A stretch of DNA of 56,943 nucleotides from Methylobacterium sp. J-030. GTDB lineage: Bacteria; Pseudomonadota; Alphaproteobacteria; Rhizobiales; Beijerinckiaceae. Within the stretch, counting starts at the first letter, position 1. The number at the start of each line of letters is the position of its first letter. Positions 42,086 to 50,244 of the stretch are shown here, piece by piece. Where the stretch lies: positions 1-56,943 of the forward strand of contig NZ_JAKSYM010000353.1 of assembly GCF_022829545.1 (NCBI RefSeq). The letters are read 5' to 3'. Under the pieces are notes generated by a model that had not been told where the DNA came from, searched no databases, and saw only the letters and a program-made list of their open reading frames with translations. A program made the position numbers and the translations under genes.

Positions 42086-44265
42086 CACGTCACCGTGTAG
42101 GCGACCTCGACCGAGCGCGGGCGCCCGAGCAGCCAGTTGGTGCCGACCCCGTTCACCGCGTTGCCGCTGATCGCGTAGACCCTGTCGAACAGGTTATAGA
42201 CCCGCAGGGACAGGCGCGACTCCGCCGTGACCTGACGGTCGAGGACGAGGTTGACGAGATTGTAGGCCGGGCGGCGCGCCGTGTTGCCGAAGTCGCTGTA
42301 GACCTGGCCCACGTTCTGCAGCCCGACCCGGGCGGTCCAGGCGCACGCAAAATCCCAAGTCAGCCAGAGGTTGGCGACGCGCTCGGGCACGTCGATCGGC
42401 TGATTGCCGGCATACGAGACCGTGGCGCCGTTCACGCCCTGGTCGAACCGGTCGTACTGCGCGTGCAGCAGCGCGAGGTTGCCGTCGAGCCGCCAGCCCG
42501 GGGCGAAGCGCCAGCCGAGCGCCAGCTCGAAGCCCTGCGCGGATTGGCTGCCGACCTGCGTGGAGAGCGTCGGCTGGCCCGGAACGGCCGAGATCAGGTT
42601 GTCCTTGACGATCCGGTAGCCGGCGATCGTCCATTCCAGGGCGCCGTCGAAGGCCAGACCCTTGGCGCCGATCTCGACCTGATCGCCGGTGGCCAGCTTG
42701 AAGCCCGCGAGCGACTGCGACAGCGTGATCAGGCTGTTCACCGGATCGGTGGCGAAGCTGTACTGTGCGTAGAGCGCGCTGTCGGGCGTCGGGCTGTAGA
42801 CGAGGCCGAACCGGTAGCCGAGGGCACGGTAGGTTTTGTCGAACTGCGAACCGGTCTGCAGGTCCTCCCGGTGGAGGCTCGGCACGTCGAGGCGAACGCC
42901 CGTCAGGAACGAGAGCTTGTCGGACAGGATCACCCGGTCCTCGGCGAAGACCGAGGCTTGGCTCGTCTGTGTGGCGTAGGCCGGGCGCGCCCGGCCATTC
43001 TGCGGGAAGTATCCCGGATCGTAGCCGGTCAGCGGCACGCTGGTGGTCTGATCGAAATAGAAGTTGTTGGTGTGCCGGAAGTCGATGTGGTTCACGTCGA
43101 AGCCGGCCACGAACTGGTTGGGCAACCCGAACAGGCTGCCCCGGACAGTCGCGTCGAGCCGGTCCCCGACCTGCTCCTGGCTGTGATAGATCTCCAGGTA
43201 ATCGCCCCGGTCCACCAGTCCGGTGCCGCGGTTGTAGGAATACTGCTCGACGTCGAGCCAGTGCCGCCGGCTGGTGAGCCGGTAGGCGGTGTTGCGCACC
43301 GTGATGTCGGCCGAGGGCGACCACTCGGTCTTGAGCTGGGTCCAGTTGTCGGCCCAGGTGATCTTCGCGTCGCGGACGTTGTAGTTATTGAACCGGATCA
43401 TGTCCGGGATCCGGCCCTCGAGCAGCGGCGTGCCCCAGTAGCGGGCAGGCTCCTGGTAGCCGAGGTCGTGGCTCAGCGTGAACGCGAGATCCGCGCTCGG
43501 CCGGAACAGCAGGGCGGCCGAGACCGCGAGATTGCGGAAATCGCCCTCGGGCCGGATCCAACCGTCGGCGCGGTTGCCGCTGACGTTGAGGCGATACGCG
43601 AAGGTGTCGCCGAATTCCGCCTGGCCGATCGCACCGCCCGAATCGAGGGCGAGCCGCGCGACGCCATCCGTCCCCACCACCGCGCGGGCGGCGTTGATCG
43701 GCACGAAGACCGGCCGCTTCGGCACGACGTTGATGACGCCGCCGATCGCGCCGTCGCCGTAGAGCACCGAGGACGGTCCGCGCAGCACCTCGATCCGCTC
43801 GACGTTCCACGTGTCGAACGGGAAGGTCACGGTGTTGGCGCCGACGTAGAAGCGTGTGCCGTCGTAGAGCTGCTGGATCGAGTTCGGCCCGGCGAAGCCC
43901 CGGGACGTGAACGCGCCGTTGCCGTTGCCGGGCGCCGCGATCGTGGTGATGCCGGTGGCGTCCTGGGTGACGGCCTCGGCGATCGTGTCCTGGCCGCGCA
44001 ATCGCGCGGTGTCGCCCGACACGATGTCGAGGCTCGCAGGCGTTTCCAGGGGCGTGAGGCCGATCCGGCTCGCGGTGCGGTCCCGCGTGCGCAGGTTGAG
44101 GCCGGTCGGGCTGGCGCGGTTCGGATCCCCGCCCTCCCCCTCGACGGAGAGCTGATCCAGGGCGATGCTCTCCTGAGCGGCGGCCGGGCTCGCCAGGAAC
44201 GCGAGGAGGACGCCGCAAAGCGGAGCCGTACCGCTGGCGCGGGTGCGATGGGTCGACGAGATCAT
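42082..44265 (-). CDS. TonB-dependent siderophore-type receptor
   Basis: This 727-residue outer membrane receptor has a signal peptide (VLLAFLASPAAAQ), the TonB-box-like ALDQLSVEGE, a plug with ASRIGLTPLETPASLDIVSGDTARLRGQDTIAEAVTQDATGITT, FTSRGFAGPNSIQQLYDGTRFY, and VERIEVLRGPSSVLYGDGAIGGVINVVPKRP, and a barrel ending VEVAYTVTW. The architecture is that of ferric siderophore receptors. The start is the ATG at 44265. Upstream on the same strand lie a perfect 9-base-arm palindrome and a complete cobalamin riboswitch. The substrate could therefore be a siderophore, cobalamin or another corrinoid. It is coupled to the PepSY protein. Confidence 0.9.
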   Translation of the reverse strand: MISSTHRTRASGTAPLCGVLLAFLASPAAAQESIALDQLSVEGEGGDPNRASPTGLNLRTRDRTASRIGLTPLETPASLDIVSGDTARLRGQDTIAEAVTQDATGITTIAAPGNGNGAFTSRGFAGPNSIQQLYDGTRFYVGANTVTFPFDTWNVERIEVLRGPSSVLYGDGAIGGVINVVPKRPVFVPINAARAVVGTDGVARLALDSGGAIGQAEFGDTFAYRLNVSGNRADGWIRPEGDFRNLAVSAALLFRPSADLAFTLSHDLGYQEPARYWGTPLLEGRIPDMIRFNNYNVRDAKITWADNWTQLKTEWSPSADITVRNTAYRLTSRRHWLDVEQYSYNRGTGLVDRGDYLEIYHSQEQVGDRLDATVRGSLFGLPNQFVAGFDVNHIDFRHTNNFYFDQTTSVPLTGYDPGYFPQNGRARPAYATQTSQASVFAEDRVILSDKLSFLTGVRLDVPSLHREDLQTGSQFDKTYRALGYRFGLVYSPTPDSALYAQYSFATDPVNSLITLSQSLAGFKLATGDQVEIGAKGLAFDGALEWTIAGYRIVKDNLISAVPGQPTLSTQVGSQSAQGFELALGWRFAPGWRLDGNLALLHAQYDRFDQGVNGATVSYAGNQPIDVPERVANLWLTWDFACAWTARVGLQNVGQVYSDFGNTARRPAYNLVNLVLDRQVTAESRLSLRVYNLFDRVYAISGNAVNGVGTNWLLGRPRSVEVAYTVTW

Positions 44266-44313
44266 GGGAAACGTGATCCTGGCGCGGTCGGCGCCGGCCC
44301 CATGCCGTACAGG

Positions 44314-44334
44314 AATTGTAATAACATTACAATT
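44314..44334. promoter_or_regulatory. Fur-family-like palindromic operator
   Basis: AATTGTAAT-AAC-ATTACAATT is a perfect inverted repeat, 49 bases upstream of the TonB receptor start, and strongly AT-rich against its surroundings. It resembles operators of the Fur/Zur/Mur superfamily. Which regulator binds cannot be told from sequence. Confidence 0.6.
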
Positions 44335-44546
44335 TTCCGCCATCCGCGAACGCGGGCGCATCCCAGCGTGGGCAGTCGGTCCGGACGAGTGGAACCGGAT
44401 GGCGGTGGCGTGAACGGTCATCGGAACGGGCGACGCGGGCGCGCTTGCTGTGGCACGTCACCGCGAACGAGGCCTCGTCGCCCGTGCGCGCACGGGCGTC
44501 TCGACACCCGTCAGGACACCCCGCCCGACGCGTTTCGCGTGTGACC

Positions 44547-44719
44547 ACGGTTGACGGCAGGTCTCCTGGCTCGCGGGTCGCCGCCCTGACACCGTCTTCC
44601 CGGATCTGGTGATCCAGTGACGTTGTGGTGAAGGGCTCGCCGCTTACAGTTGCGGGGGCAGCCGCGGCCTCGGGGCGAACCCCTCACCGCGTTCCCTTTT
44701 GATCCCCGAGGGGAACCGT
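44547..44719 (-). promoter_or_regulatory. Cobalamin (B12) riboswitch
   Basis: Read on the minus strand, the element has the P1 closing stem ACGGTT (44719-44714) / AACCGT (44552-44547), the conserved core CTGCCCCCGCAACTGTAAGCGG, and the B12 box AGCCAGGAGACCTGCC. Only the 5' arm of a P2-type stem needs structural checking. It reads toward the TonB receptor, with about 280 bases between its 3' end and the ATG. A GC-rich hairpin (CGCCCGTGCGCGCACGGGCG) follows and might be the expression platform, but no U-tract is visible. Confidence 0.93.
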
Positions 44720-44880
44720 CGCGGCTGAGCTTGGCCGTGAGCATCCGGCGCGTCAAGCTCTGGGAAAGCGCTACCCGTGGCCGCGGCAACGCGGCATCCG
44801 GCAGGCCGTCGTCCTCGGTAGAGCGGCGATCGGATCTGATCGTACGGCGCGGCACAGGCACGATGAAGACTGGAGTTGTA

Positions 44881-45076
44881 CGCCCATAGTTGTGATCTTT
44901 GCAAAATATTGTATTTTATAATCAAATCGATTTTATCATTGAACAACGATATGGCTGCCAAATATTCTTAATAGTATAATATTTCCTTGTAAGATCCGCT
45001 GCCTTCCATAAATGAGCGCGCCTGTGCTCTATAATCTTCCGCTCGAATGTGATTCGCTTTCAGGACATCCAGGAAA
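44881..45076. other. AT-rich intergenic stretch before the chemoreceptor gene
   Basis: This segment is markedly AT-rich (for example TTGTATTTTATAATCAAATCG near 44910) compared with the surrounding GC-rich genome. It must carry the chemoreceptor promoter. No gene is supported. A similar AT-rich stretch lies on the other side of the two-gene module at 48191-48470. Confidence 0.6.
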
Positions 45077-46786
45077 ATGACGCGCGAGGTCCATCGTGTT
45101 GGTGAGTTATCATTTTTCAGCCTGCGGAAATTGATCGCAGGATCATTCGTGATCTTATTTTTATTGTCTATGATGATCGGAATTTTTGCGATCACGCGGG
45201 TCGGTTCGATCAACCGGGCGACACAGTCGGTGGTCGGTGAGATCGATGCCGTCGCGAACCTGGGCCTCATGAACGAGGTGAGCCAGGAACTGCGCGCCCT
45301 GGATATCCTCGCCCACAACGCCCGCGGCAAGGACGAGGCGCGGTCTTACACGGCCCAACTCGAGAAGGCGCAGGAAGTCTTCTCGGCCGCCTGGAGCCGC
45401 TATGCGCCGACCGTGTCCGGTCCCGAGGAGCAGGCGCTCGCACATCGCCTGAGGGACGCATGGCAGCACTTTCTCGCCGTCGAGAGTCAGGTCTCAGCCC
45501 TCGATCGGGCCGGCGAGCGCGCGCTCGCCGACACCGTCGTATTCGGGGCCTTCGGCGCAGACGCCGACGCATTCCGGAAGGCGGTGCGCGCGGTCCTGAC
45601 TTTTCGTCAGGCGCGCGTCGCCGAGGAGACCGCGGCGACCGACGCTGTCGGACGCAATTCGATGCTCTCGGTGGCCTCCGCCCTGGGCATCGTGGCGATC
45701 CTGACCTTCGTCGTCAGCGGCTTCATCATCCGCAGGGTGGCCACGCCGATCATGACGATGACCGGCGTGATGCGGCGCCTCGCGGAGAACGACTCCGACG
45801 TGACGGTCCCGGGGGGCGGGCGCACGGACGAGATCGGTGCCATGGCCGGAGCCCTGCGGGTGTTCCAGGACAACATGCGGCGATCCAAGACCCTGGAGCG
45901 TGAGGCGGCGGAGGCGCGTGTGGAGGCCGAGGCGCGGAGCCGCCAGGAGATGGTCGCGCTGGCCGGCCGCTTCGAGACGGCCGTGGGCGGGATCGTGAAC
46001 ACGCTCGCCGCAGCTTCCACACAGCTGCGCGGGACGGCCCAGTCGATGACCGGGATCGCCAGCGAGACGGCGATGCAATCCACCGCGGTGGCGAGCGCGG
46101 CCGAGGAAGCCGCCGCCAACGTCAACAGGGTGGCGCGCGCGGCCGGGGATCTGGAGACGTCGGTTCGCGAAGTCGGCCGTCAGGCCGAAGTCTCTTCCGC
46201 CATGGCCAACGGCGTCGCCGGGGAGGCCGCGCAGACGGCCGCCCTGGTGCAGGCGCTGACCGGCGCGGCGTCACAGATCGGCGACATCGTCGGCATCATC
46301 TCCACCCTCGCCAAGCAGACCAATCTGCTGGCCCTGAACGCCACGATCGAGGCCGCCCGTGCCGGGGACGCCGGGCGCGGCTTCGCCGTGGTGGCGTCCG
46401 AGGTCAAGGCGCTGGCGGCCCAGACCGCCGCGGCGACGGACGACATCGCGCGCCTCGTGGCGACGATCCAGGGGTCCACCTCGGATGTCGTGGCCGCCAT
46501 CGGCGGCATCACCAGCCGGATCCAGGACATGAGCGCTGCGGCGGCTTCGATCGCCGCGGCGGTCGAGGAGCAGAACTCCGCGACCCGGGAGATCGCCCGC
46601 AACATCACCCAGGCCGCGACCGGAACCGGGGGGGTGACGGCGACGATCACCGGGGTCGCGAGCCGGGCTCAGGATGCCGGGTCCGCCGCCGGTCAGGTGC
46701 TGGAGGCGGCCAACGCGCTGTCCGGCCAGGCGGAGAACCTCGGCACCGAGGTCGCGCAGTTCCTCCGCACCATCCGGGCGGCCTGA
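45077..46786 (+). CDS. Methyl-accepting chemotaxis protein
   Basis: This 569-residue chemoreceptor has membrane helix 1 at about residues 19-41, a periplasmic domain of about 150 residues (mainly helical, LGLMNEVSQELRALDILAHNARGKDEARSYTAQLEKAQEVF), membrane helix 2 near 200-220, a HAMP domain, and a long signalling coiled coil. Its highly conserved hairpin tip IISTLAKQTNLLALNATIEAARAGDAGRGFAVVASEVKALAAQT lies near residue 410-450. The small periplasmic domain is a helical-bundle type. There is no C-terminal pentapeptide tether. It is followed 79 bases on by a periplasmic binding protein gene, and it could sense that protein's ligand. Confidence 0.93.
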   Translation: MTREVHRVGELSFFSLRKLIAGSFVILFLLSMMIGIFAITRVGSINRATQSVVGEIDAVANLGLMNEVSQELRALDILAHNARGKDEARSYTAQLEKAQEVFSAAWSRYAPTVSGPEEQALAHRLRDAWQHFLAVESQVSALDRAGERALADTVVFGAFGADADAFRKAVRAVLTFRQARVAEETAATDAVGRNSMLSVASALGIVAILTFVVSGFIIRRVATPIMTMTGVMRRLAENDSDVTVPGGGRTDEIGAMAGALRVFQDNMRRSKTLEREAAEARVEAEARSRQEMVALAGRFETAVGGIVNTLAAASTQLRGTAQSMTGIASETAMQSTAVASAAEEAAANVNRVARAAGDLETSVREVGRQAEVSSAMANGVAGEAAQTAALVQALTGAASQIGDIVGIISTLAKQTNLLALNATIEAARAGDAGRGFAVVASEVKALAAQTAAATDDIARLVATIQGSTSDVVAAIGGITSRIQDMSAAAASIAAAVEEQNSATREIARNITQAATGTGGVTATITGVASRAQDAGSAAGQVLEAANALSGQAENLGTEVAQFLRTIRAA

Positions 46787-46865
46787 TCCCAGCCCGCACC
46801 GCCTCCGGGGTCGTCGACGGCATCGCCGACCTCGCCCCCACGATTCCTCCCAGAGACACGAGCAC

Positions 46866-47894
46866 ATGGTGACCACACACGGATTTCCCGCGGCCCCTCC
46901 CAGCCGCTTCGGGCGTTCGGCGCGCGCGCTGATCCTCAAAATCGCGCTGGTCGTGGGCGCGTCCCCCGCAGCCGCCGGCACGATCGGCGTCACGATGGTT
47001 CCCCCCGAGGCGTTCTTCCAGCTCCTTCGCGACGGGATGCAGGAGCGGGTGAAGGCCCATCCGGGCCAGTCCATGCGATTCGCCCACGCCGAGACCGGGA
47101 ACGGCGCGAAGCAGATCGAGCAGATCAAGGCGTTCATCCGCGACAAGGTCGACGCGCTGATCGTCCTGCCGGTGGAGGCCGCCGCCACCAAGGAGATCAC
47201 CCGGCTCGCGCAGGAGGCCGACATCCCCCTGGTCTACGTGAACAACGGACCGCGCGAGGATTGGTTTGCCGGGCGGGTGGCGCTCGCCCTCCCGAACGAC
47301 CTCGTCGCCGGTCGCCTGCAGATGACCATGCTGGCGCAGATGATGAATGGCCAGGGACGGCTCGCGATCATCCGGGGCCCGGCGTCTCACTCGGCTTCGG
47401 CCCTGCGGACGCAGGGCGTCAAGGAGGTCCTGGCGGACTTCGCCGGCATCACGGTCGTCGAAGAGGCCCCCGCGGACTGGGACCGGAAGCAGGCCGCGGC
47501 CCTCGTGTCGAGATGGCTCGCCAACGGCCGGAAGATCGACGCGATCGCCGCCAACAACGACGAGATGGCCATGGGCGCCGCGGATGCGCTGGAGGCGGCC
47601 AAGATCCCCCTGGGACAGATCCTGATCGGTGGTGTGGATGGGACGCGCGACGGCATCGCGGCCATGCACCGCGAGCGGATCCACGTGACCGTCTTCCAGG
47701 ACGCGGCGCTGGAAGGCGGGCGCGCGGTCGACGACGCGGTCAAGCTGATCCGGCACGAGCCGGTCCAGCAATACGATTGGATCCCGTTCGACCTCGTCAC
47801 CGACAAGACGCTGCCGCGCTATCTCGGGATGTGGGCCTGCGGAAACTGCGCGGACGAAGCACCCCGCGGCGAGCGCCCCACCGACGGACAATAG
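46866..47894 (+). CDS. Periplasmic sugar-type substrate-binding protein (orphan)
   Basis: This 342-residue protein has a signal peptide (LILKIALVVGASPAAA) and the two-lobe fold of type I periplasmic binding proteins of the ribose/galactose family (Peripla_BP_4). Features are IGVTMVPPEAFFQLLRDGMQERVKAHPG, IKAFIRDKVDALIVLPVEAAATKEITRLAQEADIPLVYVNN, and DAIAANNDEMAMGAADALEAAKI. No permease or ATPase gene is adjacent. Its only same-strand neighbour is the chemoreceptor, so it may deliver a ligand signal to it, as MglB and RbsB do with Trg. A C-terminal CGNC near residue 325 is unusual. Confidence 0.9.
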   Translation: MVTTHGFPAAPPSRFGRSARALILKIALVVGASPAAAGTIGVTMVPPEAFFQLLRDGMQERVKAHPGQSMRFAHAETGNGAKQIEQIKAFIRDKVDALIVLPVEAAATKEITRLAQEADIPLVYVNNGPREDWFAGRVALALPNDLVAGRLQMTMLAQMMNGQGRLAIIRGPASHSASALRTQGVKEVLADFAGITVVEEAPADWDRKQAAALVSRWLANGRKIDAIAANNDEMAMGAADALEAAKIPLGQILIGGVDGTRDGIAAMHRERIHVTVFQDAALEGGRAVDDAVKLIRHEPVQQYDWIPFDLVTDKTLPRYLGMWACGNCADEAPRGERPTDGQ

Positions 47895-48076
47895 AAGACC
47901 AAGCCGGGATTGCCGGGTCGAGCCTTTCCATAGAGCAAGCAGATCTGCCTTGCCGGTCGGACCCAAGGCTGTGTGCGCCGTTGCGCGGGGACAGCCTCGG
48001 GGGCCTGCCGACCCTTCGGCAACGGGGTCGCGGGCGCCTGGCCGTGGCACGTCACCCCGTCCGCCGCGTCCCGCCT

Positions 48077-48190
48077 GTGACCATGGCTGGCGGCAGGTCC
48101 GCCGGCTCGCGGATCGCCGCCCTGACGCCGTCTTTCCGGGCCGCTCGACCCAGTGTCGTGGCGGTGAAGGGCTCGTCGCTTGCCGTTGCG
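48077..48190 (-). promoter_or_regulatory. Truncated, degenerate copy of a cobalamin riboswitch
   Basis: On the minus strand this matches the 3' part of the riboswitch at 44547-44719: CGCAACGGCAAGCGACGAGCCCTTCACC aligns with CGCAACTGTAAGCGGCGAGCCCTTCACC. The B12 box reads AGCCGGCGGACCTGCC instead of AGCCAGGAGACCTGCC. The 5' part, with P1 left strand and the P2 region, is missing; homology stops at 48190. It points toward the 3' end of the binding protein gene on the opposite strand, so it appears to be a non-functional remnant. Confidence 0.8.
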
Positions 48191-48470
48191 AAGGATGCTA
48201 TCTCGGTCTTGAGATCTCAAAAGTCATATCTTTTCCGATATGTTCGTAAAATGTGCCGCAATATATCTATCAACACCACCGATATAATGTCTTATCATGC
48301 ACTTATGATTTAATTTAGATAGGTCAGGCGCGATCATCGAACCTCGTTCCGTGTTCCGCGTAGTTAATAAATCTGCTTCAGCTGGAGAGGATCGCGAAAG
48401 ATAACTGGGTTTTGATTTCGAGTTGTAGTCGAAGATACGTATCGCCCCGAGATCTCTCGCGACAAAGGTA
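48191..48470. other. AT-rich segment flanking the chemoreceptor module
   Basis: AT content rises sharply here (for example ATATCTATCAACACCACCG near 48258 and TTATGATTTAATTTAGATAG near 48303), abutting the riboswitch remnant. No gene is supported. It mirrors the AT-rich stretch at 44881-45076. Confidence 0.55.
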
Positions 48471-48855
48471 TGCCGACTATGCCCTATCGACTGCAGAATC
48501 CCGGCCATCCTGGCCGCTACGTTCTCCGGAACGTCATCGAGCCGCGCGACCTGACCGTCATGGATGCGGCCGGACGGCTTCACGCCTCGCGCTGCTGCCG
48601 GATGCCGGCGCCTGGGTCTTTGAGTCTGACGATCGGTGTGCGGTCTCGGGCTTGCCGCATCGGCGAAGCTCACGACTGCTCGCCGTATCGAGAAAGACGG
48701 CCCGTGACCGGGCCGCCCGGCAATCGGTCCCGCGCCTTTGCCGCGACCTGTCCGCAATGCTAGACCCTCCCCTCCCTCGGTCCGCACGGTCCCGCGAAGC
48801 GGAGGCGGCTGCGCCCGGATGGTCCGTCCGCAGCGGGACGGGTTCTGGCAGAGTC

Positions 48856-50244
48856 ATGACGACACGACCCCCCTCACGCGGCGGCCCGAAGGGACGCAGG
48901 TCCCCGCCCGGCGCCGTTCGGCCCGACGGGCGTGCCCGCACGGGCCCCCGCACCAGCGCCCGCGACGCCGCCGAACGCGCGGCCCGCAACCGCTGTGACG
49001 ATGCCGGGGCCCGCGATCCCTGGACGGCACGAACCGCCGAGCGTGCTGCCCCAGCCACGAAGAAACCGGCGCCGCGCGCCGCGTCCGGCGAGGCGCGCGG
49101 CCAGCCTGCCGCCGCCACGCGGAAGGGGCCGTCGCGGCTCGGGACCAAAGCCGTCGCCGCGCGGCCCGGTCCGACGGAGCGCCCCCCCGCCCCCCAGGCC
49201 GGACCGACCCGGCGCGAGCAGCGCGCGGCCGCATCCGCGACCCTGGCCTCCGGGGTGCAGACCCTGACGGTCGAGGCGGACGAGGCCGGCATGCGGATCG
49301 ACCGGTTCCTCACGGCCCGGTTCCCGCTCCTGCCCTTCACCCGGGTGCAGAGCATCGTCCGCAAGGGCGAGCTGCGCGTCGACGGCAAGCGCGCCAAGCC
49401 CAACGACCGGCTGGAGCCCGGCATGAGCGTGCGCGTGCCGCCGCTCCGCCTCGATCAGCCGACCGAGCGCCCGCGCAACGCCGGGCGCGACCAGGACGAC
49501 GCCGACTTCATCCGCTCGCTGATCCTTTACGAGGATGCCGACATGATGATCCTGAACAAGCCCTTCGGCCTCGCGGTCCAGGGCGGTTCGGGGACGGTCC
49601 GGCACGTGGACGGGCTGCTGGCGGCGCTCACCGGCCCGGATGGCCAGAAGCCCCGCCTCGTCCACCGGCTCGACAAGGACACGGCCGGCTGCCTGATCGT
49701 CGCCAAGACTAGGCTCGCCGCCGCGACGCTCGCCAAGAGTTTTCGCTCACGGGCCGCGCGAAAGATTTACTGGGCGCTCACCGCCGGCGTGCCGCGGGTC
49801 CGCCAGGGGCGGGTCTCGACCTATCTGGCGAAGGACGAGCCGACCGATGCCGACGCGCGGATGCGCGTCGCCAAGCATGGCGACGAGGGCGCGAGTCACG
49901 CGCTCACCTACTACGCGATGGTCGATCAGGCGGCGCAGAAGCTGTCCTGGCTGTCGTTCAAGCCGGTGACGGGCCGCACCCACCAGTTGCGCGCCCACGC
50001 GGCCCATATCGGCCACCCGATCGTGGGGGATCCGAAATACTTCTCGGTCGAGAACTGGGAGCTGCCGGGCGGAATCCAGAACCGCCTCCACCTGCTCGCC
50101 CGGCGGATCGTGATCCCGCACCCGCGCACCGGCAAGCCCGTGGACGTCAGCGCCCCGTTGCCGCCCCACATGGCCCAGAGCTGGAACCTCCTCGGCTTCG
50201 ACGCCGCCCGCTACGACCCGATCGTCGAGGCGCCGGAGGCCTGA
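48856..50244 (+). CDS. rluC: RluA family pseudouridine synthase (RluC-like)
   Basis: This 462-residue enzyme isomerises uridines in 23S rRNA. The catalytic domain has an S4 RNA-binding domain (RIDRFLTARFPLLPFTRVQSIVRKGELRVDGKRAKPNDRL) at about residues 150-200, then ILNKPFGLAVQGGSG, the catalytic Asp in RLVHRLDKDTAGCLIVAKT near residue 272, KIYWALTAGVP, and the end motif LKPVTGRTHQLRAH-like FKPVTGRTHQLRAHAAHIGHPIVGD. The first about 130 residues are a low-complexity, basic, Pro/Ala/Arg-rich extension, common in Methylobacterium-like RluC. The ATG at 48856 begins it. The 3' end overlaps the convergent hydrolase gene by 34 bases. Confidence 0.9.
   Translation: MTTRPPSRGGPKGRRSPPGAVRPDGRARTGPRTSARDAAERAARNRCDDAGARDPWTARTAERAAPATKKPAPRAASGEARGQPAAATRKGPSRLGTKAVAARPGPTERPPAPQAGPTRREQRAAASATLASGVQTLTVEADEAGMRIDRFLTARFPLLPFTRVQSIVRKGELRVDGKRAKPNDRLEPGMSVRVPPLRLDQPTERPRNAGRDQDDADFIRSLILYEDADMMILNKPFGLAVQGGSGTVRHVDGLLAALTGPDGQKPRLVHRLDKDTAGCLIVAKTRLAAATLAKSFRSRAARKIYWALTAGVPRVRQGRVSTYLAKDEPTDADARMRVAKHGDEGASHALTYYAMVDQAAQKLSWLSFKPVTGRTHQLRAHAAHIGHPIVGDPKYFSVENWELPGGIQNRLHLLARRIVIPHPRTGKPVDVSAPLPPHMAQSWNLLGFDAARYDPIVEAPEA

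Larger units (their letters stand above)
47895..48855. other. Long gene-poor interval with riboswitch remnant and AT-rich DNA
   Basis: No convincing gene lies between the binding protein gene and the pseudouridine synthase gene. The interval holds a truncated cobalamin riboswitch (48077-48190), an AT-rich stretch (about 48191-48470) and GC-rich leader-like DNA. A 97-residue plus-strand frame (48470-48763) and longer minus-strand frames were judged not protein-like. Confidence 0.5.

Noticed and set aside
42463..44544. 693-residue open frame antisense to the TonB receptor
   Set aside because: It is composition-driven and lies opposite a receptor with clear plug and barrel motifs.
44968..45330. 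120-residue minus-strand open frame at the start of the chemoreceptor
   Set aside because: Most of it is antisense to the MCP gene, and only the AT-rich end is intergenic.
48224..48787. 187-residue minus-strand open frame across the AT-rich segment
   Set aside because: Its composition changes abruptly along its length, it has no ribosome site or family character, and it spans apparently non-coding DNA.
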